Below, piece after piece: positions 28,701 to 35,015 of a DNA stretch of 64,000 nucleotides. The position numbers were made by a program, and so were the translations under genes. The notes beneath the pieces are model-generated. The model was not told the origin of the DNA. It saw only the letters and a list, made by a program, of their open reading frames with translations, and ran no database searches. Position 1 is the stretch's first letter. Each line of letters opens with the position of its first letter. The DNA is from Flagellimonas marinaquae (lineage in GTDB: Bacteria; Bacteroidota; Bacteroidia; Flavobacteriales; Flavobacteriaceae): contig NZ_RZMZ01000015.1 in the NCBI RefSeq assembly GCF_003992675.1, positions 248,001-312,000 of the forward strand, given 5' to 3'.

Positions 28701-31094
28701 GCGGGTAATTTGGTGGTCCGAATTGAAGCCTTGGATTCACCGTTTTGCGATGCCGTGAGCAATGTAACAACGGTGCGTTCGCCCGATCGACCATTGACTG
28801 TGGACGCGGTGCAAACCTCTCCAGTGACCTGTAATGTTCCCGGATTTGGGGAGATTACAGCTTCGGGCGACGGAGGATGGGGCACCTACGAGTACCAGTT
28901 GGTAGCGTCGGACGGTACCATTCTCGTGGATTACCCCAACACCAATCCCGTATTTGAAAACCTATCAACCGATACCTATACGGTAAACGTTAGGGATTTG
29001 AGAGGATGTGAGGCTACCATGGATATTAATTTGCCCTTGCCAATCCCAATTTCCGCTGATATTCGAGTAGTAAGCCCCTTGGCATGTAACAACGATAATG
29101 ATGCGGTGATCGAAGCCTATAATGAAGCCGGGGGACAAGGTCCAGGAAATTATCTATATCAATTGAACAGAATTACCGATGGCACCAATAGTGGTTTGCA
29201 GACTACTCCAAGGTTTGCCAATTTATCTGCCGGAGAATACACCATTACCATTTTTGATGGCTGGAACTGTAGCTTTACCACGATTCCAATTGAGGTGCAA
29301 GACCCAGAGATTGTGGTAGCGGAACTTGTGGAGCTGCAACCTCCAGGTTGTGGGGATTTGGGTAGAATGCAACTTACCGTGACCAACCCCGAACCCGGCG
29401 TGGACTATTTTTACCGCAGAGCGGGTACTACGGATCCATTTATCCCATTTGGAGCAGGAATGACCAGTATAGAAATTGCTGCGGACATTACAGTTGACCC
29501 AGGACCCTTCCAATACGATGTGCAAAACTCCAATGGTTGTCCGTTTGAGAAATCCAACCAGATTTCATTAGATCCTGCCGCACCTTTGGTAATCGCTTTG
29601 GATTTGACCAACGCCACCATTAACTGTGCGGGCGAGGCGACGGGAATCATTCGCTCCGAAGCCTTTGGAGGTATAGGTAACTATATCTACACCCTTGTTA
29701 ATTCGAATACAGTGCCACCAACCGCGGCATCGATTGTACGTCCGGCCCAAAGTTCAGGTATTTTTAGGGAGTTGAACCCCGGTACCTATTATGTATATGC
29801 ACAAAGTGGTGGATGTGAGGCCATTTCAGATCCGATTGTGATAGAGCCCAAAGATCCGTTGGTATTAGATTATCTGGAAGCAGTTCCCGTGCAATGTGCC
29901 GGAGATATGAACGGACAGATCATCATTGAAGCGAGCGGTGGAACAGGCCAGATTAGGTATTCGATTTCCGATACCCTGAGCGAGTTTTTTGAAGGAGATG
30001 ATCCAAACAATCCGAATAGAAAGACATTTAACGATTTGGCCCCACGAACGTACGATATTATCATACAAGATGATTTGGGCTGCACCATCACCAGAACAGT
30101 AGAAATTACCCAACCGATGGAATTGGTGGCGGGGGTAGTGGATACCACCCCAGAAACCTGTTTGGGAGATGGGGATGGTAGCATGACGTTGGAGGTTAAC
30201 GGCGGAACAGCTCCGTATTACACAAGCGTGAATTCTGCCGATGATGCCGATTTTGTTCAGAACGATAGCCTATTCTTCGATAATCTCCAAGGTGGTGAAA
30301 CCTATGTGGTATTTATTCGTGATGCCAACGGATGCCAGACCAATGTGGTGGCAGAAATTGGGATAGGCGTAGATATTGTCGCCGAACCCTTGGTGGAATA
30401 TGGTTGTGAAGGAATTTTCCCGAATAGTACGGTAACCATTAACATTGCTGACGGTTCCCAACTGCCCAATTTACTGTTCGCCTTGGATGTGGATGATATT
30501 CAACAAGCAACGACCCAAAGAACCTTTGGGGATTTGCCAGCTGGGATGCATACCGTTTATATCTATCACGCCAATGGATGTGTCACTTTTGTTGAGTTTG
30601 AAGTAGAAGCCTACGAACCCTTGACCTTGGAAGCAACCAAGACCGGTCCCGATGAGATTACTGCAATCGCTACCGGTGGATTTGGAGGGTATGAATACTT
30701 TTTCCAAGGAGAATCTTTTGGAGAAGTGAATACGTTCAACGTAACACAGGACTCCAATATCAGTATTCGGGTGCGCGACCAAAATGGTTGTGAGGCCACC
30801 TTGGTTATGCCCTTTAATTTTGAAGGTATGCCCGAAATGCCCAATTTTTTCACGCCTGATGGAGATAACCTAAACGACTTTTGGTATCCGGAAAATAGGG
30901 AGTACTTCCCCTTTATCGACGTCATCATTTATGATCGTTACGGTAGGGTAGTGGCCCGACTGGACCAAGTCAAGAAATGGGACGGAAACTATGATGGTAA
31001 ACCATTGCCTACCGGGGATTACTGGTATGTTGTAAATGCCAATGATAGTGATAACCAGCAGTTTGTGGGACACTTCACTCTGTACCGGGAATAA
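22788..31094 (+). CDS. Giant SprB-repeat cell-surface adhesin with T9SS type-B sorting domain
   Basis: This 2768-residue protein has an N-terminal signal peptide (LLYVVLLVFISIFGSTVLA, about residues 9-27), an Ig-like segment to about residue 170, and about 29 modules of roughly 85-95 residues. By eye each module runs from a GGxxPYxYS-like strand to PGxYxxxVxDxxGC. The last 90 residues (PNFFTPDGDNLNDFWYPE and onward, IIYDRYGRVV, WDGNYDGKPLPTGDYWYVV) are a gliding-motility-associated C-terminal domain, the type-B type IX secretion signal. SprB of Flavobacterium johnsoniae is the model: a mobile adhesin on the gliding track. Cysteines recur at module boundaries (GC, then a Cys about 25-30 residues later), which suggests disulphide-linked modules. 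No PorP/SprF-like gene follows, unlike many such loci. Confidence 0.93.
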   Translation: MLPQKTRHLLYVVLLVFISIFGSTVLAKTNVTRILTKIVSSNAVSDTQNEIPDVATVELSTENNELLATAPMFSTIINGANEEVVCPNDGSTLAKFFLCGTSDVRTLTLSQSGSSYQWQRLDPNSCAPTVVDDCPTINNACTWNTVGTGSTFNLAAAGEYRVRVNSGQYYYFKSTLNPLNPQLIKEDIICGNPGRVEVTNVPAGYEYSLNSSAGPYQDDPFFDITASGDYRVFVRLKNVSQTACVFPSNLVTVGDLDINVDVTANDILCSGELGSIDVAVSGVPGFYTYRLIKNGVSVDTFGPNGADSYSFDNVSPGTYAIRVETNSCSETITTDINGDPIVIGGGISPLAVSATASDSFGCGATSVNVNVTTSGGTAPYRLSVDGGPFGSTYTSTSSFSVTSAGTYNILVEDANGCQRTAAVDVENIPPPVFSFTEEDANCGGANDGRITVNVTNGYGYEIQYSVNNGATFQISNTFSNLAPGNYDVVLRYEQDSFSCTTTPQAATIGTPSTITATATPDAMPTCGDENGGQITISGVSGGTAPYEYSVGAGFSSNPVFPSLGFGTYTPMIRDANGCVQALPDIVFNTLNKPTNLDFSISSLDCITTTASLDLTVTGGSGTYTYEIIAPAASAINNGSNSTFTGLGLGTYTFRVTDSEGCSYDENYAITDISSIGVQGQQTRVVTCVGDSDGEGRFLVDGFNTTYSYSIDGGPVSAGQNNSIIPLTGLAAGSYVISVTDEETNCTDTATLVIEEPSTAFAISSLDVTAMSCQNGNTGAVRINTVGGWGGNRYTLTQPDGSTRGPKNGSTFSNLSQDGSYQVSVTDANGCTVTDSFTLTRLDAPTLTLDAASSDFCYDNFTAATLAVNATGGLAPYQYRINGGVLGASASFNGLTPGTYTIEVVDANDCRDTVTATIEPQVMANATTIQELDCAGPPAQIRVNISNGYTSSGDYDIYEVSINGAPYTSDNNNISGNSFIYSIPNDGSIISDTTFQFMITDARGCTTETNTVTISPPETIAGTAVATDTQCGDNASGVVELIPDTTQGIPPYEFSNDNGATFSTQNIFSGYGAGTHGGFVIRDSRGCVSPAYSLTIGSSDPLDATATPTDAVCSAGAVNGSILATINNGVAPFDYVLVDEFGGTVAASTGTASTTVNFPNLPLGNYTLITTDAQGCEDRDPVVIDQNQLDLIPLDPDPAICSDTSFPYRVRATGGTAPYEFRLVGEPTFNPATSGGDTYDFTGQVVPGVTYFVEVRDALGCTYIEEIDPIGPINPVAVTATSLSASCNVAGSGSIDYEVAGISAPGDFTITVQNTDTGATISSSSFTGETIPYNGTINGLAPGNYQIIVRDDTNGCSGSTLAFIDISSVSIAIDNFVEATCNVGALVTVRGFGTTGPYNYAYVPTGAPAPTTFTSETTFEIPGPYPADYDFYVQDANGCTALTTLTVTQEAGVPDPVIDVVNQCTATSGYQIDIVSPLSTGSGLPEETFQYDIGSGFQTGTTFIVPNPGSYVITVRDGNGCTNTVTAEVFDFFAISADATSYPTCNAGDGEITVNTTGGSGNFEYQLRDAGTLANIGPAQSTNVFTNVMPGDYNILVTDLDSNTSPLCSDEAEVIVSTVDTPVISATPSSDVTCFGADDGTITVELQPGTDTDTPINYVLYQGATATVIAGPQGSPVFDDLLPGTYQVEAVSDRGCTDRSGNIIIDEPTQLMVNAINTEFSCNPSSNQFSTATITIYTDDNGDGTGTPTGSGSYTYSMNDGTPQFDGTNFQTSNTFEVIDNGTNQSIILTARDQNGCEQTATVNINTPTDITFSYNVNQISCDASGSGVTPGTIDIIINEGPGNYEVEILPLGSEPARSSGGTDRVTWDISTPGDYIFAVTDIGSGGCTYLTTTVNMPEYNTIEAVIAEVEPVTCFNGNDGVISLDISNYAGVYNYEVFSRDNAGVETSTGVTGTFDTNAPINSPESIENVPAGNLVVRIEALDSPFCDAVSNVTTVRSPDRPLTVDAVQTSPVTCNVPGFGEITASGDGGWGTYEYQLVASDGTILVDYPNTNPVFENLSTDTYTVNVRDLRGCEATMDINLPLPIPISADIRVVSPLACNNDNDAVIEAYNEAGGQGPGNYLYQLNRITDGTNSGLQTTPRFANLSAGEYTITIFDGWNCSFTTIPIEVQDPEIVVAELVELQPPGCGDLGRMQLTVTNPEPGVDYFYRRAGTTDPFIPFGAGMTSIEIAADITVDPGPFQYDVQNSNGCPFEKSNQISLDPAAPLVIALDLTNATINCAGEATGIIRSEAFGGIGNYIYTLVNSNTVPPTAASIVRPAQSSGIFRELNPGTYYVYAQSGGCEAISDPIVIEPKDPLVLDYLEAVPVQCAGDMNGQIIIEASGGTGQIRYSISDTLSEFFEGDDPNNPNRKTFNDLAPRTYDIIIQDDLGCTITRTVEITQPMELVAGVVDTTPETCLGDGDGSMTLEVNGGTAPYYTSVNSADDADFVQNDSLFFDNLQGGETYVVFIRDANGCQTNVVAEIGIGVDIVAEPLVEYGCEGIFPNSTVTINIADGSQLPNLLFALDVDDIQQATTQRTFGDLPAGMHTVYIYHANGCVTFVEFEVEAYEPLTLEATKTGPDEITAIATGGFGGYEYFFQGESFGEVNTFNVTQDSNISIRVRDQNGCEATLVMPFNFEGMPEMPNFFTPDGDNLNDFWYPENREYFPFIDVIIYDRYGRVVARLDQVKKWDGNYDGKPLPTGDYWYVVNANDSDNQQFVGHFTLYRE

Positions 31095-31141
31095 GGTGAA
31101 AAAGATTTTCAAACACAAGGCTTAAATATCACCAAAATTTT

Positions 31142-31149
31142 TATTTTTG
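31142..31149 (+). promoter_or_regulatory. Candidate -7 element of the tRNA-Pro transcript
   Basis: TATTTTTG matches TAnnTTTG and lies 11 nt before the first copy of the tRNA-Pro 5' end, the distance usual for flavobacterial tRNA promoters. No clear -33 TTG is seen. Confidence 0.45.
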
Positions 31150-31160
31150 CAGTCCCTTTT

Positions 31161-31282
31161 CGGGATGTGGCCCTTCGGCTACGCTCAGGATATGCTCCGT
31201 CTGGTACCCAGACTGCTTGGCAGTAAGGCGGAATTGAATTTGGGTTTTGTTTTTTTGAATTTTATCAGCATTTAGCTGATTC
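31161..31282 (+). other. Duplicated tRNA-Pro 5' end with inserted sequence
   Basis: CGGGATGTGGC (31161-31171) is identical to the first 11 nt of the tRNA-Pro at 31283. It is followed by a CCTTCGGCTACGCTCAGG repeat-like element (31172-31189), a hairpin GTCTGG-TAC-CCAGAC (31199-31213) and a second hairpin ATCAGC-ATTTA-GCTGAT (31265-31281). GTCTGGTA at 31199-31206 also occurs in the tRNA D-arm. The region is either a small element inserted with an 11-bp target duplication or the remnant of a broken tandem tRNA copy. Confidence 0.5.
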
Positions 31283-31356
31283 CGGGATGTGGCGCAGTCT
31301 GGTAGCGTACACGCATGGGGTGCGTGTGGTCGCTGGTTCGAATCCAGTCATCCCGA
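31283..31356 (+). tRNA. tRNA-Pro (anticodon GGG)
   Basis: The 74-nt cloverleaf folds by eye. The acceptor stem is CGGGATG/CATCCCG with discriminator A. The D stem is GCGC/GCGT. The anticodon stem CACGC/GCGTG encloses the loop ATGGGGT, so the anticodon is GGG (Pro, CCC/CCU codons). The T arm is GCTGG-TTCGAAT-CCAGT. CCA is not encoded. It lies downstream of the adhesin gene and is followed by a rho-independent terminator. Confidence 0.93.
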
Positions 31357-31378
31357 CTTACCTTATTTAAGTAAAATC

Positions 31379-31415
31379 AAAACACTGTTAATCTTATGAT
31401 TTTCAGTGTTTTTTG
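31379..31415 (+). terminator. Terminator after tRNA-Pro
   Basis: AAAACACTG (31379-31387) pairs with CAGTGTTTT (31404-31412) across a 16-nt loop and is followed by a T-rich tract. Confidence 0.75.
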
Positions 31416-31479
31416 TTTTTTATACGTTCATCCGATATCATGTAAACCATAGAACAGGTGAGGGTAAGACGCTCAAAAG

Positions 31480-31572
31480 ATGATTGTCATTGTTCCCAAT
31501 ATACCGACCAATAAGGTGCAAATGGTGGCCAAGATCATAAAGGCTCTTGGAAGCCAATACCACTTTAACTAA
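31480..31572 (+). CDS. Possible 30-residue small ORF next to tRNA-Pro
   Basis: An ATG-initiated frame encodes a 30-residue peptide beginning MIVIVPNIPTNKVQMVAKII and ending in KALGSQYHFN. Its codon use is like that of nearby genes. It ends overlapping the stop of the convergent thioredoxin gene. There is no clear promoter of its own, and the strong terminator lies just upstream. It may be a real microprotein or the remnant of a longer gene. I do not recognise a family. Confidence 0.25.
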   Translation: MIVIVPNIPTNKVQMVAKIIKALGSQYHFN

Positions 31573-32045
31573 GGTAGCACGCTGTACATTCCTTTTGGTG
31601 AAAGATATTCAAAATATCTGCTGATTACCTTGAATTTGGTATTCAGTATAACTATGGCAGGTACCGAGAAAGGTATGCCTTCTCTTGAGGCCAATAATTT
31701 AGGTATTTGATGTATGGGATTTCTTTTTTTGCCAACTTCACTGTTGATATAGCGTTGTCCACCAAAGTAGATAGTATCCGTGGCTTCGGCATCCATTTTT
31801 ACCGCGTAGTAGTTGGAACGGAGCTTTGAAACCACCTTAGAATCCTTGAATGTGGCCTTCTCCATTTTTTTACAGTAGGCACACCAGTCCGCATTGAAAA
31901 ACAACAAAACCTTTTTTGGTTTTATTAAAAGGGAATCTTCCAATTGCTCAAAACTAAGCCATTCCACCTCTTGTTTCTGCGCGAAAAGGCAGGGGATAAC
32001 CATAAAAATCAAACAAATGCTGAAATAGAATGTGGTACGGAACAT
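31569..32045 (-). CDS. Thioredoxin-like periplasmic protein with WCAYC motif
   Basis: This 158-residue protein has a signal peptide (MFRTTFYFSICLIFMVIPCLFAQ) and a thioredoxin-fold domain with NADWCAYCKKMEKATF around residues 50-65. The CxxC and following KxME pattern is that of DsbD-gamma/SoxW-like thioredoxins, and a cis-Pro loop FSVPAIVIL follows. It lies 26 nt after the TonB receptor gene in the same direction, so the two form an operon; it may keep receptor or metal-ligand cysteines reduced in the periplasm (inference). The ATG at 32045 is chosen over an in-frame TTG two codons upstream. Confidence 0.85.
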   Translation of the reverse strand: MFRTTFYFSICLIFMVIPCLFAQKQEVEWLSFEQLEDSLLIKPKKVLLFFNADWCAYCKKMEKATFKDSKVVSKLRSNYYAVKMDAEATDTIYFGGQRYINSEVGKKRNPIHQIPKLLASREGIPFSVPAIVILNTKFKVISRYFEYLSPKGMYSVLP

Positions 32046-32071
32046 TGTCAAAGTTTAGAGTGGTCAACGAG

Positions 32072-34441
32072 TTAATGAAGCTTACCAAATTTTAACCCAA
32101 AAAAGATGGCACGTGGTGCATCTGGGCCATAAACATAATCAGAATCCCGGCCGGGCCCAACATCAAAATCATCCTGAAAACTATTAAAAATATTGGTGAC
32201 CCCGCCCGATAGCGTTACCATAAAGGACTCGTTGAAATCAAAATGGGTTTCCAGTTTAATGTTCATATCAAAAAAGGAACCTGAATCATTGAGTTCCAAA
32301 AAACCATTGTCACTGATGACCCTCGGAACGGTCATGTTGCCAGAGTACGTACCTGTAACATCCACATTAAACTTTTCGCTCGGAATCCAGGTAGTGTTGA
32401 GATAGCCGTAAAAGTCTGGTACGCGAACAAATTCATCGATGACGATGTCACTTTCCCCAGGTGTTCCGTCGCTCTCGTACAGAATTTGAGGTTCATTCCA
32501 TTTGGTTTGCTGTAAAGTTCCACCGACTTGAAAACGCCATTTTGGATCGGGTGAAAGGCCCAGTTCAAAGTTGGAGCCATAGACTAGGGCACCTTCCCCA
32601 TTCCGTACTTCTTCCAATATGGACCCGTTGGAAAGGACAGCTCCTGTGCTTACCAAGGTAAATGGGTCCTCCAAAGCAGTGTAAAACCCTTCCAACAATA
32701 CATCCAGTTGGAGTAAATCCTTCGTTTTTGAATAGTTTACGGAACCTGTAAATGCGTTTGAAAACTCGGTATCCAAATCCTCAGTTAAAATAACAAACTG
32801 GGGTTCGCCGCCCACACTTGAGATGTGCAAATCCTCATTAAATGTTTGGGGCGCCCTAAATCCTCTGGCATATCCGGCCCTAAGGCGCCACGCTTCACTT
32901 ACTTTATAGGAGAGGGTTACTCTGGGGGAGAGGGCCGTTTGGTTGAGGTCCAAATCCCTTTCGATACCTCCTACCGAATAATTCCCAAAAACATTCACAT
33001 TATCCAATCTGGTCCCGAGCAGGGCAGAAAATTGCTCTGAAGGTTTCCATTCGTACTGCGCATATCCGCCCAAGGTGTTCACATTTTGGTCAACAAGCCG
33101 GTCGTACCCTGGGATTTGATCTTCTGTGGTGCTATAATTGTATTCCGCGCCCACGGTCAATACATCATTGTTGTTGAACGTTTTGGTCAACTGCACCCCA
33201 TTTACCCAGGCCAAGTCTTTGGTGGTGCCAAAGGCATTGTTGGCCAAAAGACTATCTTGTTGGGTTCTGGCACCTCCCAAGCCACCGTAATAGCTATCAC
33301 GATTTGTATAGGAGGCGGAGGAATAAATTTGCGTCTTTTGACTACCATCCTTGCTGTCCAATTCATAATCGGCGCCACCGATAAAGGTATCATGGTCCAA
33401 TTCTTCGGTAATATCCGTGAATTGGGGAGCCAGTTCCAACCGATCACCACCTCTACGGTACTCTCGAATGGCATTTAAATTCAATGAGACGCGGCTCCTG
33501 TCGGTAGGCTTTACAAATGCCTTTGCGCCTACGGTAGTGTTTCTAAGCTCCACAAGCTCTGTAAAGCCATCGCCATTTGCATCATAGGCTTCACGGTTTC
33601 TATAAGCACCAAAAAGGGTTACCCCACTTTTAAGGTCATCGGCCACAATGGAACTGTTGAAGTTGACCACCCGGTCCAAGGCTTCGCCCCCCACAATTGC
33701 CAAATTGCTGCCAATTTCCCATGTATTTAAAATGGGATCTTTGGTAATGATATTGACGGTCCCCGCTATTGCATTGGAACCGTAAAGTGCTGAACCGCCG
33801 CTGCGAACCACTTCTACACGCTCTATAATGTTTGTTGGAATTTGTTCCAATCCGTAAACACCCAATAATGAAGTAAATATGGGCCTGCTGTTGAGCAATA
33901 TTTGTGTGTAGGCACCATCCAGGCCATTTAAACGGACTTGGGTAAATCCGCAGTTTTGGCAGTTGGTTTCCACACGTACACCAGGCGTAAAGCTTAACCC
34001 TTCGGCTACTGAAATCGATTGGGTGGCCGTTAACAATCTGGGCTTTAAGGAAGATACGACCACAGGGGCGCTTCGTCGTTCCACTCTATTTCGGGTGGCA
34101 CTGACCACCACTTCGTTGAGGCCGAGCGCATCTTCTATAAGTTCGAAATTGACTGCTATTTTTTGCTTTTGACTAACAATTATGGACTGTGTTGCTGTCC
34201 TAAACCCTTGTGAAGCGGCCGAAAGGATTTGCTTCCCAATGGGAACTCTGAGTTCAAAATTTCCATTGTAGTCCGTGTTGGTTCCTTGGGTTCCATTCTT
34301 AACATAAATGGCCGTAAATGGAACAGGTTTGCCATTAGAGGTTACTTGACCCACTACAATGCCCATTTCTTCTTGTCCAAATAGTGAGGTGAATGGCAGG
34401 AGTATAGCAAATAATATTAGTGGAATATGTTTGAGTACCAT
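32072..34441 (-). CDS. TonB-dependent outer-membrane receptor (siderophore/metal type)
   Basis: This 789-residue receptor has a signal peptide (MVLKHIPLILFAILLPFTSLFGQ), a carboxypeptidase-regulatory-like domain (about 30-110: GQVTSNGKPVPFTAIYV), a TonB plug (about 110-235: EVVVSATR, VNIITKDP) and a 22-strand barrel region to the end. A CQNC pair just before FTQVRLNGLDG in the plug is notable and may bind a metal or form a disulphide. There is no SusD partner, so a small chelate or metal complex is a better guess than a glycan. A -7 box (34472-34479) inside an inverted repeat supports the ATG at 34441 over upstream candidates. It is followed by a thioredoxin-like gene. Confidence 0.88.
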   Translation of the reverse strand: MVLKHIPLILFAILLPFTSLFGQEEMGIVVGQVTSNGKPVPFTAIYVKNGTQGTNTDYNGNFELRVPIGKQILSAASQGFRTATQSIIVSQKQKIAVNFELIEDALGLNEVVVSATRNRVERRSAPVVVSSLKPRLLTATQSISVAEGLSFTPGVRVETNCQNCGFTQVRLNGLDGAYTQILLNSRPIFTSLLGVYGLEQIPTNIIERVEVVRSGGSALYGSNAIAGTVNIITKDPILNTWEIGSNLAIVGGEALDRVVNFNSSIVADDLKSGVTLFGAYRNREAYDANGDGFTELVELRNTTVGAKAFVKPTDRSRVSLNLNAIREYRRGGDRLELAPQFTDITEELDHDTFIGGADYELDSKDGSQKTQIYSSASYTNRDSYYGGLGGARTQQDSLLANNAFGTTKDLAWVNGVQLTKTFNNNDVLTVGAEYNYSTTEDQIPGYDRLVDQNVNTLGGYAQYEWKPSEQFSALLGTRLDNVNVFGNYSVGGIERDLDLNQTALSPRVTLSYKVSEAWRLRAGYARGFRAPQTFNEDLHISSVGGEPQFVILTEDLDTEFSNAFTGSVNYSKTKDLLQLDVLLEGFYTALEDPFTLVSTGAVLSNGSILEEVRNGEGALVYGSNFELGLSPDPKWRFQVGGTLQQTKWNEPQILYESDGTPGESDIVIDEFVRVPDFYGYLNTTWIPSEKFNVDVTGTYSGNMTVPRVISDNGFLELNDSGSFFDMNIKLETHFDFNESFMVTLSGGVTNIFNSFQDDFDVGPGRDSDYVYGPDAPRAIFFGLKFGKLH

Positions 34442-34464
34442 TATTTTTATTGGCATAAAATTAA

Positions 34465-34482
34465 ATTTAGACAAAACTAAAT
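34465..34482 (-). promoter_or_regulatory. TonB-receptor promoter with overlapping inverted repeat
   Basis: The reverse strand has TAGTTTTG (34479-34472), a TAnnTTTG -7 box. It lies inside the perfect inverted repeat ATTTAG-N6-CTAAAT (34465-34482). A repressor bound here would block the promoter. Metal-dependent repressors (Fur or DtxR type) are plausible for a receptor gene, but this is inference. Confidence 0.45.
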
Positions 34483-34615
34483 AAATTATTTATCAAAAAT
34501 AAAAAATGGTTTTAATAAATCTAAAAAAAAGAATTGTGGTTGGAACACAAGTTTCTAAATAGAATGTGTGAGGATGGAATTCGTAGGCTTAAAAACTATA
34601 GCTCAATGGTAAAAG

Positions 34616-34891
34616 TCAATCTGTTCCTTTATTTAGATGAAAAAGGAGGGAGTCCCTTGAACATAAGAGATTTACAGTAACCCTTTTGATGGGAACAGCG
34701 TAATTGACTTCAGGGTTTGCTTTTAAAATCAACCTTTCCTCATTGAAATTGGGAATTTCTTTGGACGGACAGCATGTAATGGGTACATATTGGCTAGCCA
34801 TTACCATATCGCAAACATCACATTGCTCAAGGTGTTCGCCATTAAAGAGATAATCAAAAGTTTTGCCCTTAGCAGATTGAATGACTATCAA
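34616..34891 (-). CDS. Small cysteine-containing protein upstream of the TonB receptor, possibly degraded
   Basis: The frame encodes 91 residues with EQCDVCD near residue 22 and a CC pair near 40, and it is unlike typical random frames. No in-frame ATG exists: the only usable start is TTG at 34891, and the frame remains open upstream for about 16 codons without Met. The gene is therefore mis-started, frameshifted or decaying. Small Cys/His proteins often accompany TonB metal receptors in Bacteroidota, so a periplasmic metal-binding role is possible, but no signal peptide is visible here. Family not recognised. Confidence 0.35.
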   Translation of the reverse strand: MIVIQSAKGKTFDYLFNGEHLEQCDVCDMVMASQYVPITCCPSKEIPNFNEERLILKANPEVNYAVPIKRVTVNLLCSRDSLLFHLNKGTD

Positions 34892-35015
34892 AAAGTTTGA
34901 AATGGAAACCCTATGATCAGGATTTCTGTTCCATTTTCAAATTAACTTTTCACTAACTCGTATCAATACCGAAAGTAGTATCTTTAAAAAACGTCGAATC
35001 TGTAAAAACCTCTCA

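Noticed and set aside
22788..31094. Repeated segments considered as a CRISPR or satellite array
   Set aside because: The repetition is at protein level with diverged DNA, about 270 bp per unit, within one open frame with a signal peptide and T9SS domain.
32072..34441. TonB receptor as a SusC-type glycan importer
   Set aside because: There is no SusD-like gene beside it, the length is shorter than typical SusC, and the plug resembles siderophore/metal receptors.
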